Shown: positions 16,671 to 26,453 of the stretch, piece by piece
Position numbering within the stretch: position 1 is the stretch's first letter
How the letters are laid out: the number at the start of each line of letters is the position of its first letter
Assembly (NCBI GenBank): GCA_958295935.1
Contig: OY282385.1
Coordinates: 682,001-746,000 of the forward strand
Reading direction: 5' to 3'
Source: an uncultured Dehalococcoidia bacterium
GTDB taxonomy: Bacteria > Chloroflexota > Dehalococcoidia > Lucifugimonadales > Lucifugimonadaceae
DNA: 64,000 nt
Position numbers and translations under genes: made by a program
The notes under the pieces: generated by a model
Databases searched by the model: none
Told to the model about the DNA's origin: nothing
The model's input: the letters and a program-made list of their open reading frames with translations, nothing else

Positions 16671-17831
16671 CTACTTCGGTCCGCTAGCCTTTGGCAGGTT
16701 TTCGCCTGCCGAGGCCTCTATCAGCGTTTGACGAACGCGTTCTGCTGCGATAGGCAGTTCGCCTTCTTGGATGTTGAGCGCATCGACTTGGATGCCCGGG
16801 TCGGGCCCGAAAGTGGGAGATACGTACACGCGGGGGCTGCCAGACATGAGCATGTCCCGCACCGTCTCGCCGTCGGGTCCCCGCCATCGGGGGGTGAAGT
16901 AGATAACCGCGTGCGGTATGTAGTGGTCGTAGTCGTGCTCAACCACCGCCCGGATGCCAGGAACCTCGGCCACCTGGTCCACTACAAGCTCCATTTGGCG
17001 GCGGTATCTGGACGTTTCAGCCGCCTCGTCCTCGCCGATAAAGACGCGAAGCGCGGCGATCAAGCCCGCGATTTCCTCCCTGGATACCTTCTGCGCGCGC
17101 GCGACGGTAGGGTTCGGAGCGTTATTGAGCCGCGCATACTCGACCCAGTCGACGGTACCCAGCAACATCCCGGTGCTCTGCGGCCCGCGAATACCTTTGC
17201 CCCCGGAGAAACTCACCAGGTCAGCCCCCTGATCCACGAATTTTCGCAAGTTCGCCCTAGGAGGAAGCATCGAAGCGGCATCACACAAGACCGGAAGGCC
17301 GCGCTCGTGGGCTATCTCGACCAAGTCCGGCAGAGGAACGCTGCCCCGGTTCTTGAACGGAGATTCAAGGTGGATAACGCCCGCGGTACGATCCGAGATT
17401 GCGTCCGATATGTCGTCGGGTGTACTGCCCTCGGAAGTCCCCACCTCGACGAACCTCGCTCCCGCGCCTAGATAGAGGTGGTCATACACAAACCGTTGGC
17501 AACGCTGGATTATCAACTCGTTTGCCATGCCGTCAGTCTCGGGTAGCCTGGCGATTTTGTCGGGATCATCCCTTGCAATGGCCGCGGCAGCCTGAACAAC
17601 CAACCCGCCTGACGCCCCGCTGGTCACCGTAGCAGCCTCGACCCCGATAAGCCGGGCTATCTCCTTGCCCGCGGCGATGAGCATTTCATCCATCTGGACA
17701 AAGCTCCCCGCCGCCTCGCGCATGGCGGCGAGGGCCTCTGGCCGGGGGCGAGATCCTGAGTGCTTGGTATTAGGCCCGCCGGCGTTGATTATCGGGACGA
17801 CGCCCAGCTCCTCTGCAATGCTCTCTGACAT
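16671..17831 (-). CDS. SelA/DgaE-like PLP-dependent enzyme
   Basis: A 386-residue fold-type I PLP enzyme related to L-seryl-tRNA(Sec) selenium transferase and D-glucosaminate-6-phosphate ammonia-lyase. The PLP lysine is in DLVSFSGGKGIRGPQSTG; the phosphate-binding turn is VTSGASGGLVVQAAAA; the Asp that holds the pyridine ring is in LPVLCDAASMLPP. It lacks the long N-terminal tRNA-binding region of true SelA (about 460 residues), so a role on small beta-hydroxy or amino-sugar substrates is more likely. Starts at ATG 17831 behind AGGGA. Convergent with the small gene ending at 16660. Confidence 0.85.
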   Translation of the reverse strand: MSESIAEELGVVPIINAGGPNTKHSGSRPRPEALAAMREAAGSFVQMDEMLIAAGKEIARLIGVEAATVTSGASGGLVVQAAAAIARDDPDKIARLPETDGMANELIIQRCQRFVYDHLYLGAGARFVEVGTSEGSTPDDISDAISDRTAGVIHLESPFKNRGSVPLPDLVEIAHERGLPVLCDAASMLPPRANLRKFVDQGADLVSFSGGKGIRGPQSTGMLLGTVDWVEYARLNNAPNPTVARAQKVSREEIAGLIAALRVFIGEDEAAETSRYRRQMELVVDQVAEVPGIRAVVEHDYDHYIPHAVIYFTPRWRGPDGETVRDMLMSGSPRVYVSPTFGPDPGIQVDALNIQEGELPIAAERVRQTLIEASAGENLPKASGPK

Positions 17832-17984
17832 GTTGTTCCCTGATCCCTGAATACGTTCGACCGAGAAGAAGCGACCCTTCAGATTCCTCTAGCATATTCC
17901 ATTGCGATCCTCAGAACCTGCAAGCTCTTGGCGCTCCGCTCTATTTCCGACGCCAGACAATGCACCGCGGGATTCATCCTGCAC

Positions 17985-19148
17985 TCACTTCAGGAAATCG
18001 AGCGCGCTTCTCACCATGACCTCCACCCCGATAGGCAGGCAAGACTCATCGAAGTCGAACCGTGCGTTGTGGTGAGGCTCGGCGCCTGGACGGGAACCCC
18101 CAAGTAGGAAGTAGCACCCTGGCGCTCGGTTGAGAAATTCGGCCATGTCGTCTCCCAAGGATACGGGCGGCGCCTCGACAACCCTACTTTCACCAACCAC
18201 TTCCATGGCACAGCGGGCCACGTGCCCGGCGACTTCAGGATCGTTCACAACCGCCGGCACCCCGGCCAGGATCGAATAGTCCGCGTTGGCGCGCAGTGTC
18301 TCCGCGGCGCCCGACGAGATGCGAGCCAACGCAGAGTCGATAAGTTCCCGGATTTCAGGCCGGTAAGAGCGGAACGTGCCTTCCAACGTCACGCTATCGG
18401 CGATTACGTTGGGCGCGATTCCGCCTTCCAGACGACCAAACGTGACGACTCCCATGTCACCCGGCGGCACCTCGCGGCTGACTACGGTCTGAGCGGTGAT
18501 GACGATCTGCGACGCGGCCACGACCGGGTCGATAGCCAGATGAGGCAGCGCGCCGTGGCCCCCCTTGCCTGAGACGACTATCCTGAACATGTCCGCACTG
18601 GCGAACACCGTCCCGCGGTTGACGATCACGCTGCCAGTGGGCGCCTGGTTCCAGATGTGCAGCCCAACTACTCGGTCCGGACGCACGTCATCGAACAGGC
18701 CGTCCTCCAGCATGGCCAAGGCGCCCTTGGCCACCTCCTCGGCCGGTTGGAACGCAAACACTACCCTGCCCCGCAGCCGGTCGCGCATAGCGGAAAGTAA
18801 CTTGGCGGAGGCGATGGCGACTGCGATATGTCCGTCATGCCCACATGCATGCATAGCCCCGTTCGAGGATGCGAACGTTAGGCCGGTGGCCTCTTGTATC
18901 GGGAGGCCGTCGACATCGGCCCGTATCAGCAAAGTCTGCCCGCTGCCAGCGCCTTCCACAGTGGCAGTCAGCCCCGTCTGGCCTATGCCCCCGCGTACTT
19001 CCAGGCCGGCAGATTCCATCTCCCTGGCGATGGCGGCTTGCGTGGCTGTCTCGCGAAAGGCAAGCTCCGGCATAGCGTGGAATTTGCGTCTGATTGCAAC
19101 CAGATAAGGCTTTAGGTCGCTTATCGACTGGGAGATGTTGGGGTTCAT
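17985..19148 (-). CDS. M20D amidohydrolase (N-acyl-amino-acid / hippurate hydrolase family)
   Basis: A 387-residue two-domain metal hydrolase of the carboxypeptidase Ss1/hippuricase group. Metal motifs: MHACGHDGHIAVAIASAKLL, FAFQPAEEVAKGALAMLEDGLF, VGLHIWNQAPTGSV, and the dimerisation-domain GGHGALPHLAIDPVVAASQIV; the final His is in EPHHNARFDFDE. Cleaves N-acyl groups from amino acids or related amides in the cytosol. It lies 153 bases downstream of nothing obvious on its strand and upstream of the SelA-like gene; a joint transcript is possible but unproven. Confidence 0.92.
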   Translation of the reverse strand: MNPNISQSISDLKPYLVAIRRKFHAMPELAFRETATQAAIAREMESAGLEVRGGIGQTGLTATVEGAGSGQTLLIRADVDGLPIQEATGLTFASSNGAMHACGHDGHIAVAIASAKLLSAMRDRLRGRVVFAFQPAEEVAKGALAMLEDGLFDDVRPDRVVGLHIWNQAPTGSVIVNRGTVFASADMFRIVVSGKGGHGALPHLAIDPVVAASQIVITAQTVVSREVPPGDMGVVTFGRLEGGIAPNVIADSVTLEGTFRSYRPEIRELIDSALARISSGAAETLRANADYSILAGVPAVVNDPEVAGHVARCAMEVVGESRVVEAPPVSLGDDMAEFLNRAPGCYFLLGGSRPGAEPHHNARFDFDESCLPIGVEVMVRSALDFLK

Positions 19149-19248
19149 AAATCAACGTTCCTGGATCCGGCCGGATCCGCGCACTGGCAATCCGTGGGAA
19201 TTAGGATAGCGCCCTGAATCCATCGCAGAGGTTGCTAAACTCCACCCG

Positions 19249-19905
19249 ATGTTTCGCTGGCTTCCACTCTTTCCACTGAACTCCGTCCTGTTCCCGGGCG
19301 CTACTCTGCCGTTGCAGATTTTCGAGCCCCGATATAAGGAAATGCTAAAGCGCTGCCTGGAAGAGGACAGGCGGTTCGGAGTCGTGCTAATCCGCGAGGG
19401 CGTGGAGGTCGGCGGAGACGCCATACCGTTCGACGTAGGAACAATCGCACGAATCAATCATCTCGGTTCGCCTGTCCGAGGCGCCATGCCGCTCACCGTG
19501 GTTGGCGAGCAACGCTTCCAGTTACTAGACCTCGACCGCTCGAAAAGTTACCTGTCGGCTCATGTAGAGGTGCTTGCCGAAGACGACGGCGCATCAGTCG
19601 ATCAGAAAGTCTTTCTGGCAGCGCGCTCCGCCGCCAAGCGATTCGTATCTACCATGCTCGCCTCCAGAGGCTCTTGGAGCGCAGGACTGCGCATCCCGTC
19701 AGATCCGCTGGTACTTTCGTACTTCATCGGAATACTAGCCAGCTCCGCTCCAGAAAGATCGAGGCAGCGGCTGCTGGAAGCGGAAAGCGCTTCGGCAAGG
19801 CTTGTAGCTGGCGCAGCGCTCCTGGAAGAGGAGACTGAACGGCTCGATGATTCGATTATGAGAGCGGGACCCGGGCCGAAGGAGAGCCGATTCAGCGCAA
19901 ACTGA
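19249..19905 (+). CDS. LON-domain (Lon substrate-binding) protein
   Basis: A 218-residue stand-alone copy of the Lon protease N-terminal domain, without ATPase or protease parts. Family signatures are LPLFPLNSVLFPGATLPLQIFEPRYKEML at the N-terminus, RFGVVLIREG, GTIARINH and VVGEQRFQLLDLD; a helical C-terminal half ends in an acidic tail. Such proteins are widespread beside Lon and may bind unfolded or specific protein partners; the exact role is unknown. The start ATG lacks a visible Shine-Dalgarno site. Confidence 0.85.
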   Translation: MFRWLPLFPLNSVLFPGATLPLQIFEPRYKEMLKRCLEEDRRFGVVLIREGVEVGGDAIPFDVGTIARINHLGSPVRGAMPLTVVGEQRFQLLDLDRSKSYLSAHVEVLAEDDGASVDQKVFLAARSAAKRFVSTMLASRGSWSAGLRIPSDPLVLSYFIGILASSAPERSRQRLLEAESASARLVAGAALLEEETERLDDSIMRAGPGPKESRFSAN

Positions 19906-20198
19906 ACGCGGGCATCTTTGGCAGGCCCTCGCACAACACCTAGACCTGCACGTAAAAGTCCTTTCCCCGTCAGGGCCGGAAGGCTACAGCCTGCCACGGC
20001 TTTCGAGGCGGACGAGGTCATCAGAGCGACGCGGGACATCGTTGCCGAGGTATTCCCCAACAGTTATCCCTGCGAAAGCAGGATCCCGCAAAACGCAGAA
20101 CTGCGAAACTTCTCCTCCCAACCCAATCTCCTGAAAAGCGAAGCGCAAGGCTTCTCCCCGGACGGGGAAAGAGTGGATTGGCTGCGCGGCGGCGCTAT

Positions 20199-21419
20199 TC
20201 AGACACTGGCGGTCCCGCTCAACACGCCCATATCGTCAAACAGCTCCGCAAGCCGGGCTATGCCCTTGCGATTCTTTTCAGGGGTTTCAAAGGCGAAGCA
20301 GAGCCTCGCACAGTGCGCGCCATCGTTGTTCGGCGCGAAAGCCGGGCCTGCCACGTATCCCACGCCGCCATCCATGCAACCTTGCTGCACAGCGCCCAAG
20401 TCAGCCTTCTCCGGCATGGTCAACCACACGTAGCAGCCACCCTGCGGGCGCGACCAGGTCGCGCCTGTTCCTGCGAAATTCTCTTCCAGAGAGGCGATCA
20501 TGGCGTCTCGCTTTTCCCTGAGAAGAGGGTTCAAAGCCGCCCGGTGCCGATCGAGGTTCTCGCGCAGGAAACCTTCAACCGCATAGGCCGAGAACTGGTT
20601 GGGCCCGCTTCCGATCTTGAAACTAGATGCGCGCCTCATCACGTCATCCTGGGCCGTGAAGAAACCGAGCCGCAGCCCCGGGGCTACCAGCTTGGAGTAA
20701 GAGGCTACGTGAATGACGATACCGCTGTCGTCCAATGTCCTGAACGCCGGCTGCGTTTCCCCCTCGAATCGCAGATCCACATAGCACTCGTCCTCGATGA
20801 TGGGCATGTTCCGCCGATGTGCGATATCGAGTATCTGACGACGGCGTGCTTCAGGCAGAGTGGACCCGGTGGGGTTCTGGTGCTCGGCAATGGTGTAGAG
20901 ATACTTGGGCCGCCGGCCATCCTCAGCGAGTTCATCGATGAGCCGATCCAACGCTTCAGGCATGATTCCCATATCGTCTATAGGCGCGCCCACCACGTCG
21001 GCGCCGAACCGCTGCAACTGGTTGAGCGTACCGGTGTAGACGTATCGTTCGGTCAGAACCGTGTCACCGGGGTTGGTAAGGGCCTGAATGACCAAGCCTA
21101 TAGCCTCGCCGGAGCCTGCCGTGAGCATGATCTCGTCGGGCGATACCGATATACCCCGGTCGCTGAGGAGTTTTCCAGCGGTGAACTCCCGCAATTCGGG
21201 GGATCCCTGCACGTGCGGGTAGTACGCGAGGTTACGGGCCAGATCCTCGGCTCGCGTATCCAGCATGACCTGCAGGGCTTGCGTCAGCCCGTCCACCGGC
21301 AGAGTTTCAGGGGCCGGATAGGCCACGGCGAAGTCGTACTCGGCGTGAGTGACGACTTTAAGAGGGGTGTCCTGTGAATCCGCAGAAAACAGGTCGTCGT
21401 AGTTGAATGAACCGGGCAT
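20199..21419 (-). CDS. PLP-dependent aminotransferase, class I/II (2-aminoadipate/MocR-like)
   Basis: Fold-type I aminotransferase of about 406 residues. PLP lysine in HVASYSKLVAPGLRLGF; AEHQNPTGSTL carries the cofactor Asn, and IIEDECYVDLRFEG the pyridine-binding Asp. Sequence style matches LysN/ARO8-type and MocR C-terminal domains, but there is no GntR DNA-binding domain. The start was placed at ATG 21419 (MPGSFNYDDLF) with GGAG ten bases upstream; the frame is open to 21488, adding 23 aromatic-rich residues. Divergent from the alcohol dehydrogenase at 21556. Substrate probably a dicarboxylic or aromatic amino acid (inference). Confidence 0.9.
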   Translation of the reverse strand: MPGSFNYDDLFSADSQDTPLKVVTHAEYDFAVAYPAPETLPVDGLTQALQVMLDTRAEDLARNLAYYPHVQGSPELREFTAGKLLSDRGISVSPDEIMLTAGSGEAIGLVIQALTNPGDTVLTERYVYTGTLNQLQRFGADVVGAPIDDMGIMPEALDRLIDELAEDGRRPKYLYTIAEHQNPTGSTLPEARRRQILDIAHRRNMPIIEDECYVDLRFEGETQPAFRTLDDSGIVIHVASYSKLVAPGLRLGFFTAQDDVMRRASSFKIGSGPNQFSAYAVEGFLRENLDRHRAALNPLLREKRDAMIASLEENFAGTGATWSRPQGGCYVWLTMPEKADLGAVQQGCMDGGVGYVAGPAFAPNNDGAHCARLCFAFETPEKNRKGIARLAELFDDMGVLSGTASV

Positions 21420-21555
21420 CAGGTAAGCGCTCCACTGCCATCGAAGGTATGCCTTAAAAGCAGTGTAAGTGTATTCTGCGGCTCTCACAGCCGCAATTTG
21501 CCACTGATCCAGCGGCAGCCCGCGGCAGACAGGCGATGAGCTTAGGAGGCATTCA

Positions 21556-22584
21556 ATGCGCGGTGTGAGATTCCTGGGGAACCGGAAATGTGAAGTGATT
21601 GACTACCCTGAGGAGTCGCCAGGACAAAATGAGGTTCTCATCAAGCTTCGCTCCTCCGGCATATGCGGCAGCGATCTGCACGGATACCGCTCCGACCCGT
21701 CGGAAGGGAGAGTCACAAAGATGCGGCCCGGCCACGAGCCATGCGGCGAGGTGGTCGAACTCGGACCCGGCGTCACCGCAGTCGACGTCGGCGCGCGCAT
21801 CATGCAGCATCACTACCTGGGCTGCGGCAAGTGCCGTTACTGCGAGAGGGGTTGGACCCAACTCTGCCCGGTCACGGAGAAGCGCTTGTATTACGGCGGA
21901 ACCGCTCACGGGGGCCACGGGGAGTACATGGTGGTGCACGAGAATACCTGCATCCCGATGCCCGACGAGATCACTTTCGACGAAGGCGCATACCTGGCCT
22001 GCGGGGCCACCACGGCGTTCCAGGCGCTGAAGAGGCTGAACGTATCCGGCCGGGACGTGTTGGCCGTTTTCGGAGCCGGGCCGGTAGGGCTTGCGGCCAC
22101 GATGCTGGGCGCAGAGATGGGAGCACAGGTGATAGCCGTGGACATATCCCCCGAAAGACTGAACATGGCGGAGCAGGCAGGCGCATGGCGCACGGTGGAC
22201 AACTCCGACGGCTCTGCGGTTCAACAAATCAAGGATCTAACCGGCGGGGAAGGCGCCGAAGCCTCGCTAGAGGCCGTGGGAAGGCACGAAACGCGCGTGG
22301 CAACCGTCGAGGCCACCAGGATCTTCGGCAGGGCGTGCCTGGTAGGCGAGGGAGGAACGGTGACCTACGAGGCCACCCCGCACATCATCCACCGCCACCT
22401 AGATCTCCTGGGATCTTGGACCTTCAGCACGTTTGTACTGGCCGAGGCCGCGGAATTCGTCGTTCGACGGGGAATCGATCTTGGCAGTCTGATCACTGAA
22501 CAGGTCGACGTCGAGGACGTCCCAACCGCATACGAGGAGTTCGACCGCGGGAAGCCCGGGAAGTTGGTCATATCGTTCGGCTGA
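21556..22584 (+). CDS. zinc-dependent alcohol dehydrogenase family protein
   Basis: A 342-residue medium-chain dehydrogenase/reductase. Catalytic zinc ligands: Cys in SGICGSDLHG and the His-Glu of GHEPCGEVVELG. The structural zinc loop is complete: CGKCRYCERGWTQLC. The NAD motif is VFGAGPVGLAATMLGA followed by DIS, which favours NAD(H). Resembles sorbitol/L-threonine-type dehydrogenases. Oxidises a secondary alcohol or polyol in the cytosol; the substrate cannot be named. Start at ATG 21556. Confidence 0.92.
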   Translation: MRGVRFLGNRKCEVIDYPEESPGQNEVLIKLRSSGICGSDLHGYRSDPSEGRVTKMRPGHEPCGEVVELGPGVTAVDVGARIMQHHYLGCGKCRYCERGWTQLCPVTEKRLYYGGTAHGGHGEYMVVHENTCIPMPDEITFDEGAYLACGATTAFQALKRLNVSGRDVLAVFGAGPVGLAATMLGAEMGAQVIAVDISPERLNMAEQAGAWRTVDNSDGSAVQQIKDLTGGEGAEASLEAVGRHETRVATVEATRIFGRACLVGEGGTVTYEATPHIIHRHLDLLGSWTFSTFVLAEAAEFVVRRGIDLGSLITEQVDVEDVPTAYEEFDRGKPGKLVISFG

Positions 22585-22734
22585 AGAACACTGCCGGCAG
22601 AAAGGGTGTTGCTGATACAGCCGCCGGAAAACGTCCGCCTGTCCGAATATCGTATTCCAACGTGGGATTTTCGTATAAAGACAGGGTCAAGGCCGGCGTT
22701 TCGTCACGCCTCTTCCAGTCAGGGCCAACTGAAA

Positions 22735-22740
22735 TATAAT
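22735..22740 (+). promoter_or_regulatory. TATAAT -10 candidate for the sigma-factor gene
   Basis: Perfect TATAAT 143 bases before the rpoD start, with only a weak -35 (TTCCAG at 22713-22718, 16-bp spacer). Would give a leader of about 135 nt that contains the inverted repeats described separately. Confidence 0.4.
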
Positions 22741-22791
22741 AGAAACACACCCTGCAATTCCCGCATCGCAACTGAGAACAAGAGGACGACG

Positions 22792-22863
22792 TGATCCGAT
22801 TCCCGTTTCACGGCATCTTACTAATAGGGATTGAGAACGGGATGAGGCGACGAAATCGGATCA
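22792..22863 (+). promoter_or_regulatory. structured leader upstream of rpoD
   Basis: Outer arms TGATCCGATT (22792-22801) and AATCGGATCA (22854-22863) are exact complements. They enclose inner arms CCCGTT (22802-22807) and AACGGG (22836-22841), extendable by TCA/TGA across one bulged base. The element ends 19 bases before the TTG start, just ahead of the GAAGGGA ribosome-binding site, so folding could affect translation. No known riboswitch class is recognised. Confidence 0.5.
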
Positions 22864-22882
22864 GAGCCTGAAGGGAACAATT

Positions 22883-24403
22883 TTGCTACAGAGGTCTCGA
22901 GCGACAATCGAAGATCAACTCTTGGACGAACTTTCCCACAGACGGGAAGGTGAGGGTAGCCCCAAGATCAGTGCCGCCGGAGTTCAGTCGGAAGACGAGG
23001 CGAACTACGAAAGAGCGGACGCACGCGCGCTGACAAGCTCCGAGCTTGCGCTGTGGGAGGTCGCACGCGCGGCCGAGGAGTCTGGAAACCTGGCCGGGCA
23101 ACTGCCAGAGGAACCTCTGGACAACGAGCTTACCCAAGACATGGTCCGCATGTACCTGCGCGAGATCAGCAGGGTGTCCCTGCTCACCGCAGCCGACGAG
23201 GTCGTGCTGGCGCGCGCCGTGGAAATTTCGCAACGGCTCGAAGAGATCGAGGCAGAGCTTGCTATTGACGGGGAGCCCATTCCCGACTCCGTGGTAGTCA
23301 GAGAGGCTCTCATAAGGTTGGGCAACCTTGGCCGCGTCATGGATGCTCTGGCCCGCTACCTCGCAATACCCGTCCCCGTAACCCTGCGAACCGCCGCAAT
23401 GCACCCCGAGTTGCGGGCCGTGTTGGACGGGCGGAGGGACGACAAGGTCGTCAACTACATTGCGGACGCGTTGGGTTTGGAACCGGACGAGGCCCACCGC
23501 AAGCTGATCCTGCTATCGGTGCTCACAAGGCTGGTACCGCCAGAAATTCCCGACCTGATTGGCGATGACCCCCGCCTGGAACTACTGCCGGACCTTGTAG
23601 CGTCCAATGATTTTGAGCACGCGCAGGCTATGGCAGCCTCCTTGATCTCCAATCACCTGGCAAGAGTGCGGACAGAGGGCGAAAAGGCGCGCCGACATCT
23701 GGGTGAGGCGAATCTGCGGCTCGTGGTGAGCGTGGCAAAGAAACATCTCAACCGTGGACTCTCAATGCTCGACCTGATACAGGAGGGCAACATCGGCCTC
23801 ATGAAGGCCATCGAGAAGTTTGACTTCCGCCGAGGGTTCAAGTTCAGCACCTACGCAACTTGGTGGATCCGCCAAGGCATCACCCGGTCTATAGCCGACC
23901 AAGCCCGGACCATACGAATACCGGTTCACGTGGTCGAAACGCTGAACAAGATCACGCGCGCCCGCCGAGAACTTGGTCAGGAACTCAACCGTGAGCCGGG
24001 CGTGCCAGAATTGGCTCAGAAAGTGGGGCTCTCCATCGACCGGGTGAATGAGATTCTGCGCATAGCACAGACCCCGGTATCACTGGAGACCCCGATGGTC
24101 GAGGGCTCGGACAGTGAACTTGGCGACTTGATCCCCGACAAGGCAACTCCGGCGCCAGCTGACGTGGCCGCGCAATCCTCCATGCGCGAGCAGGTCGATC
24201 AGGCTCTACGCCACCTGACCCATCGGGAGCGAAGAGTGCTCCACCTCAGATTCGGGTTGATCGACGGCAGGCTACGAACACTTGAAGAGATCGGGCGCGA
24301 AATGGACCTCACAAGGGAACGTATACGTCAGATCGAGCGCAAGGCTCTCGGCAAGCTGCGGGGAGATTCGTACGTGGCGGAACTACGTGAACTGCTCGCC
24401 TAG
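22883..24403 (+). CDS. rpoD: RNA polymerase principal sigma factor (sigma-70 family)
   Basis: A 506-residue group 1/2 sigma factor. Region 1.2 is [22 protein letters not shown] (about 89-110). A charged non-conserved region follows, then region 2 from about residue 274 with [37 protein letters not shown] and [17 protein letters not shown] (core-binding and -10 recognition). Region 3 follows with [12 protein letters not shown], and region 4 (about 436-497) ends in the -35-reading helix [17 protein letters not shown]. Starts with TTG at 22883 behind GAAGGGA. Directs transcription of most genes if it is the only RpoD; a second copy elsewhere cannot be excluded. Confidence 0.93.
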   Translation: MLQRSRATIEDQLLDELSHRREGEGSPKISAAGVQSEDEANYERADARALTSSELALWEVARAAEESGNLAGQLPEEPLDNELTQDMVRMYLREISRVSLLTAADEVVLARAVEISQRLEEIEAELAIDGEPIPDSVVVREALIRLGNLGRVMDALARYLAIPVPVTLRTAAMHPELRAVLDGRRDDKVVNYIADALGLEPDEAHRKLILLSVLTRLVPPEIPDLIGDDPRLELLPDLVASNDFEHAQAMAASLISNHLARVRTEGEKARRHLGEANLRLVVSVAKKHLNRGLSMLDLIQEGNIGLMKAIEKFDFRRGFKFSTYATWWIRQGITRSIADQARTIRIPVHVVETLNKITRARRELGQELNREPGVPELAQKVGLSIDRVNEILRIAQTPVSLETPMVEGSDSELGDLIPDKATPAPADVAAQSSMREQVDQALRHLTHRERRVLHLRFGLIDGRLRTLEEIGREMDLTRERIRQIERKALGKLRGDSYVAELRELLA

Positions 24404-24489
24404 CAGCCGCTCCCCCTATCGCATCGCTAATTGAACCGATAGCCGCTCTGGGCCATAATGTCCCGAAGCAAGTCACACAAAATCGGGAC

Positions 24490-26178
24490 ATGGCAGAACG
24501 AAAGATGAACGCGCCAAAAGTCGATTACACTCCGGTTGAAGGAGCCCAGCAGGCGTTCCCGCCGGAGTTGCAAACGCTGGTTTCAGCCCTCACCGAGCGT
24601 TTTGGAGACCCCATCCAAGACCTCAGAAAGGCCCGCCAGGACTCCCTTGAAGGCGCGTTGCGCCATGGGAGAATGCCCCGCCGAGCCGAGCCGAGCCCGG
24701 CTAACACTACCGACTGGTCGGTACCAGAGGTGTCCGACGAACTTCGCCGCCCGGGCATTGAGATCTCAGGACCCGCATCCATTACCCCTATGTTCATCAA
24801 CGCCCTGAACCCCGGCCCGGAGGGCGAGCGAGCCGAGGGGTATCTGGACGATGACGAAGACTCCGCAGGCCACAGACTGGTGGACACGGTACGAGCTGCC
24901 CTCAACCGCTCCGGAGCAGTCAACAGGACGCTCACATACCGCGACGCTGCACGCAACAGAGACTACGCCATCCTACCCGGCGAGTTGCCGTTCTTCATGC
25001 ACCGCGAGCGAGGACTGCACCTCGACGAGCCGGACTTCCGAGTCGATGGCCGCCCGGTACCCGCGGCCATTCTGGGGACCGCGCTGACTATGTACCACGC
25101 AGGGGTGGCGCAAACCGAACGCGGCCAAGGCGTCTACTTCTACCTACCCAAGCTGGAGTCCGCTGAAGAGGCCGCGGTATACCGGGACATGCTCGACGAG
25201 ATACGCAACCGGGTCGAGCCTTTACGCGACGCGTCTGTACGCGCGGTCATCCTGATCGAATCCCTGCCCGCAGTCTGGCAGATGGAAGAGATGCTGCACG
25301 CCCTGGGCCCATACTCCGCGGGACTGAACGCTGCCCGCTGGGACCTCAAGGCCAGCATCCTAGAGTACGTCATGGCACAGCCGGGGTCGGTCTGGCCCGA
25401 TCGCTTTGGCGTGGACGTCAAGACCACAGAGTTCATCTCGAACATCTTTCGCCGCCTCGTGGCAGTCTGCCTGAAGCACGGCGCGGTGCCCATAGGCGGT
25501 ATGGCAACGGCGTTGCCCAGCCGAGACGAGGAAGTCAATCGCACGGCAGCCGCGTCGATCCGGGCAGACAAAGAATGGGAAGCGCAGCAGGGCTTTCTGC
25601 GCGGCTGGGTCGCTCACATCTACCACATGGGCCCGGCCGCGGCCCCATTCAAGGATCTGGCAGCCGCCGGATGGACCCCAAGCCCCGATATGGCCGACCC
25701 GGACCGCTACCCGGTTGCTGTCGAGACGCCTGAAGGTCCACTCACTGAGGACGGCACCCGGCAGAACGTCAGAACGTTGATCGAATACGTCGAGGGTTGG
25801 CTTGGAGGCCGAGGCGCCAAGGGGATCGACCGGCTAGCGGGACGCAGCGGCGCAAGGCCCGCGCTTATGGAAGACCTCGCCACCGCGCGCATCTCCGTAG
25901 CCCAGATAGCCCAGCGAGTGGTGCACGCCTCCGTCGGGGAGGACAGCGGACGCGCCCATGACCTGCCGCTTGTGAAACAGATCGTGGAGTCCGAGGCGGA
26001 GGACATCATACGATTGCTCGGCTCCGACGCCAGCGCCGGGCAGGTGGAGAGGTACAGGAGCGCCGTGAAAATCGCCCTCCGCTGGATAAAGAACTACGTC
26101 GAATTCGACTTCCGAAGCCTGGGCTCCTACTCAAGGCCGGAACTTGCAACAACCGCAGCCGAGCAAGACGCGTTCTAG
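24490..26178 (+). CDS. aceB: malate synthase A
   Basis: A 562-residue enzyme joining glyoxylate and acetyl-CoA to malate. Diagnostic segments: SITPMFINALNPG, RTLTYRDAARNRDYAILPGELPFFMHRERGLHLDE, VILIESLPAVWQMEEMLHALGPYSAGLNAARWDLK (active-site strand), GGMATALPSRD and a C-terminal ISVAQIAQRVVH. Length fits isoform A rather than the larger G form. No isocitrate lyase lies within the window; glyoxylate could come from other routes. The gene follows rpoD by 86 bases, which include a weak CTATCG/CGATAG stem. Confidence 0.93.
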   Translation: MAERKMNAPKVDYTPVEGAQQAFPPELQTLVSALTERFGDPIQDLRKARQDSLEGALRHGRMPRRAEPSPANTTDWSVPEVSDELRRPGIEISGPASITPMFINALNPGPEGERAEGYLDDDEDSAGHRLVDTVRAALNRSGAVNRTLTYRDAARNRDYAILPGELPFFMHRERGLHLDEPDFRVDGRPVPAAILGTALTMYHAGVAQTERGQGVYFYLPKLESAEEAAVYRDMLDEIRNRVEPLRDASVRAVILIESLPAVWQMEEMLHALGPYSAGLNAARWDLKASILEYVMAQPGSVWPDRFGVDVKTTEFISNIFRRLVAVCLKHGAVPIGGMATALPSRDEEVNRTAAASIRADKEWEAQQGFLRGWVAHIYHMGPAAAPFKDLAAAGWTPSPDMADPDRYPVAVETPEGPLTEDGTRQNVRTLIEYVEGWLGGRGAKGIDRLAGRSGARPALMEDLATARISVAQIAQRVVHASVGEDSGRAHDLPLVKQIVESEAEDIIRLLGSDASAGQVERYRSAVKIALRWIKNYVEFDFRSLGSYSRPELATTAAEQDAF

Positions 26179-26241
26179 CCGCCTGGCGGCCATTGCATAG
26201 CGTGAGACGCCCGAACGCACCTCCCAGCAAGTAATCACGAA

Positions 26242-26292
26242 GTGGGGGGAGGGGGGAGGCCCCGCTCCGGCTATGCCCGCCTTCCCCCAACG
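26242..26292. terminator. G-rich stem after aceB, terminator-like
   Basis: Purine tract GGGGGGAGG can pair, with a G-T wobble, to CCTTCCCCC about 25 bases on. It lies about 65 bases past the aceB stop, between convergent genes. There is no clear T-run, so termination here is tentative. Confidence 0.3.
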
Positions 26293-26390
26293 CAACTTCT
26301 GCAACCCTACCGGTAAACTCCAACATTAGGAGCAGAAGCGCAAACCTATCTCTATCTGGTAGAAACCGATCGTTGGTACATATCGCAGTC

Positions 26391-26435
26391 GGCGGAAACC
26401 TCCCCGCTCAACCAGTTCTCACCAAGAGTCCAGTT
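26391..26435 (-). pseudogene. degenerate LRR remnant beyond the LRR gene stop
   Basis: Continuing the frame of the minus-strand LRR gene past its TAA (26454-26456) meets a TAG (26436-26438) and then reads NWTLGENWLSGEVSA, a recognisable LRR. The array was once longer or is being eroded at its 3' end. Confidence 0.6.
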
Positions 26436-26453
26436 CTAATCGCGGTCCGGCCC

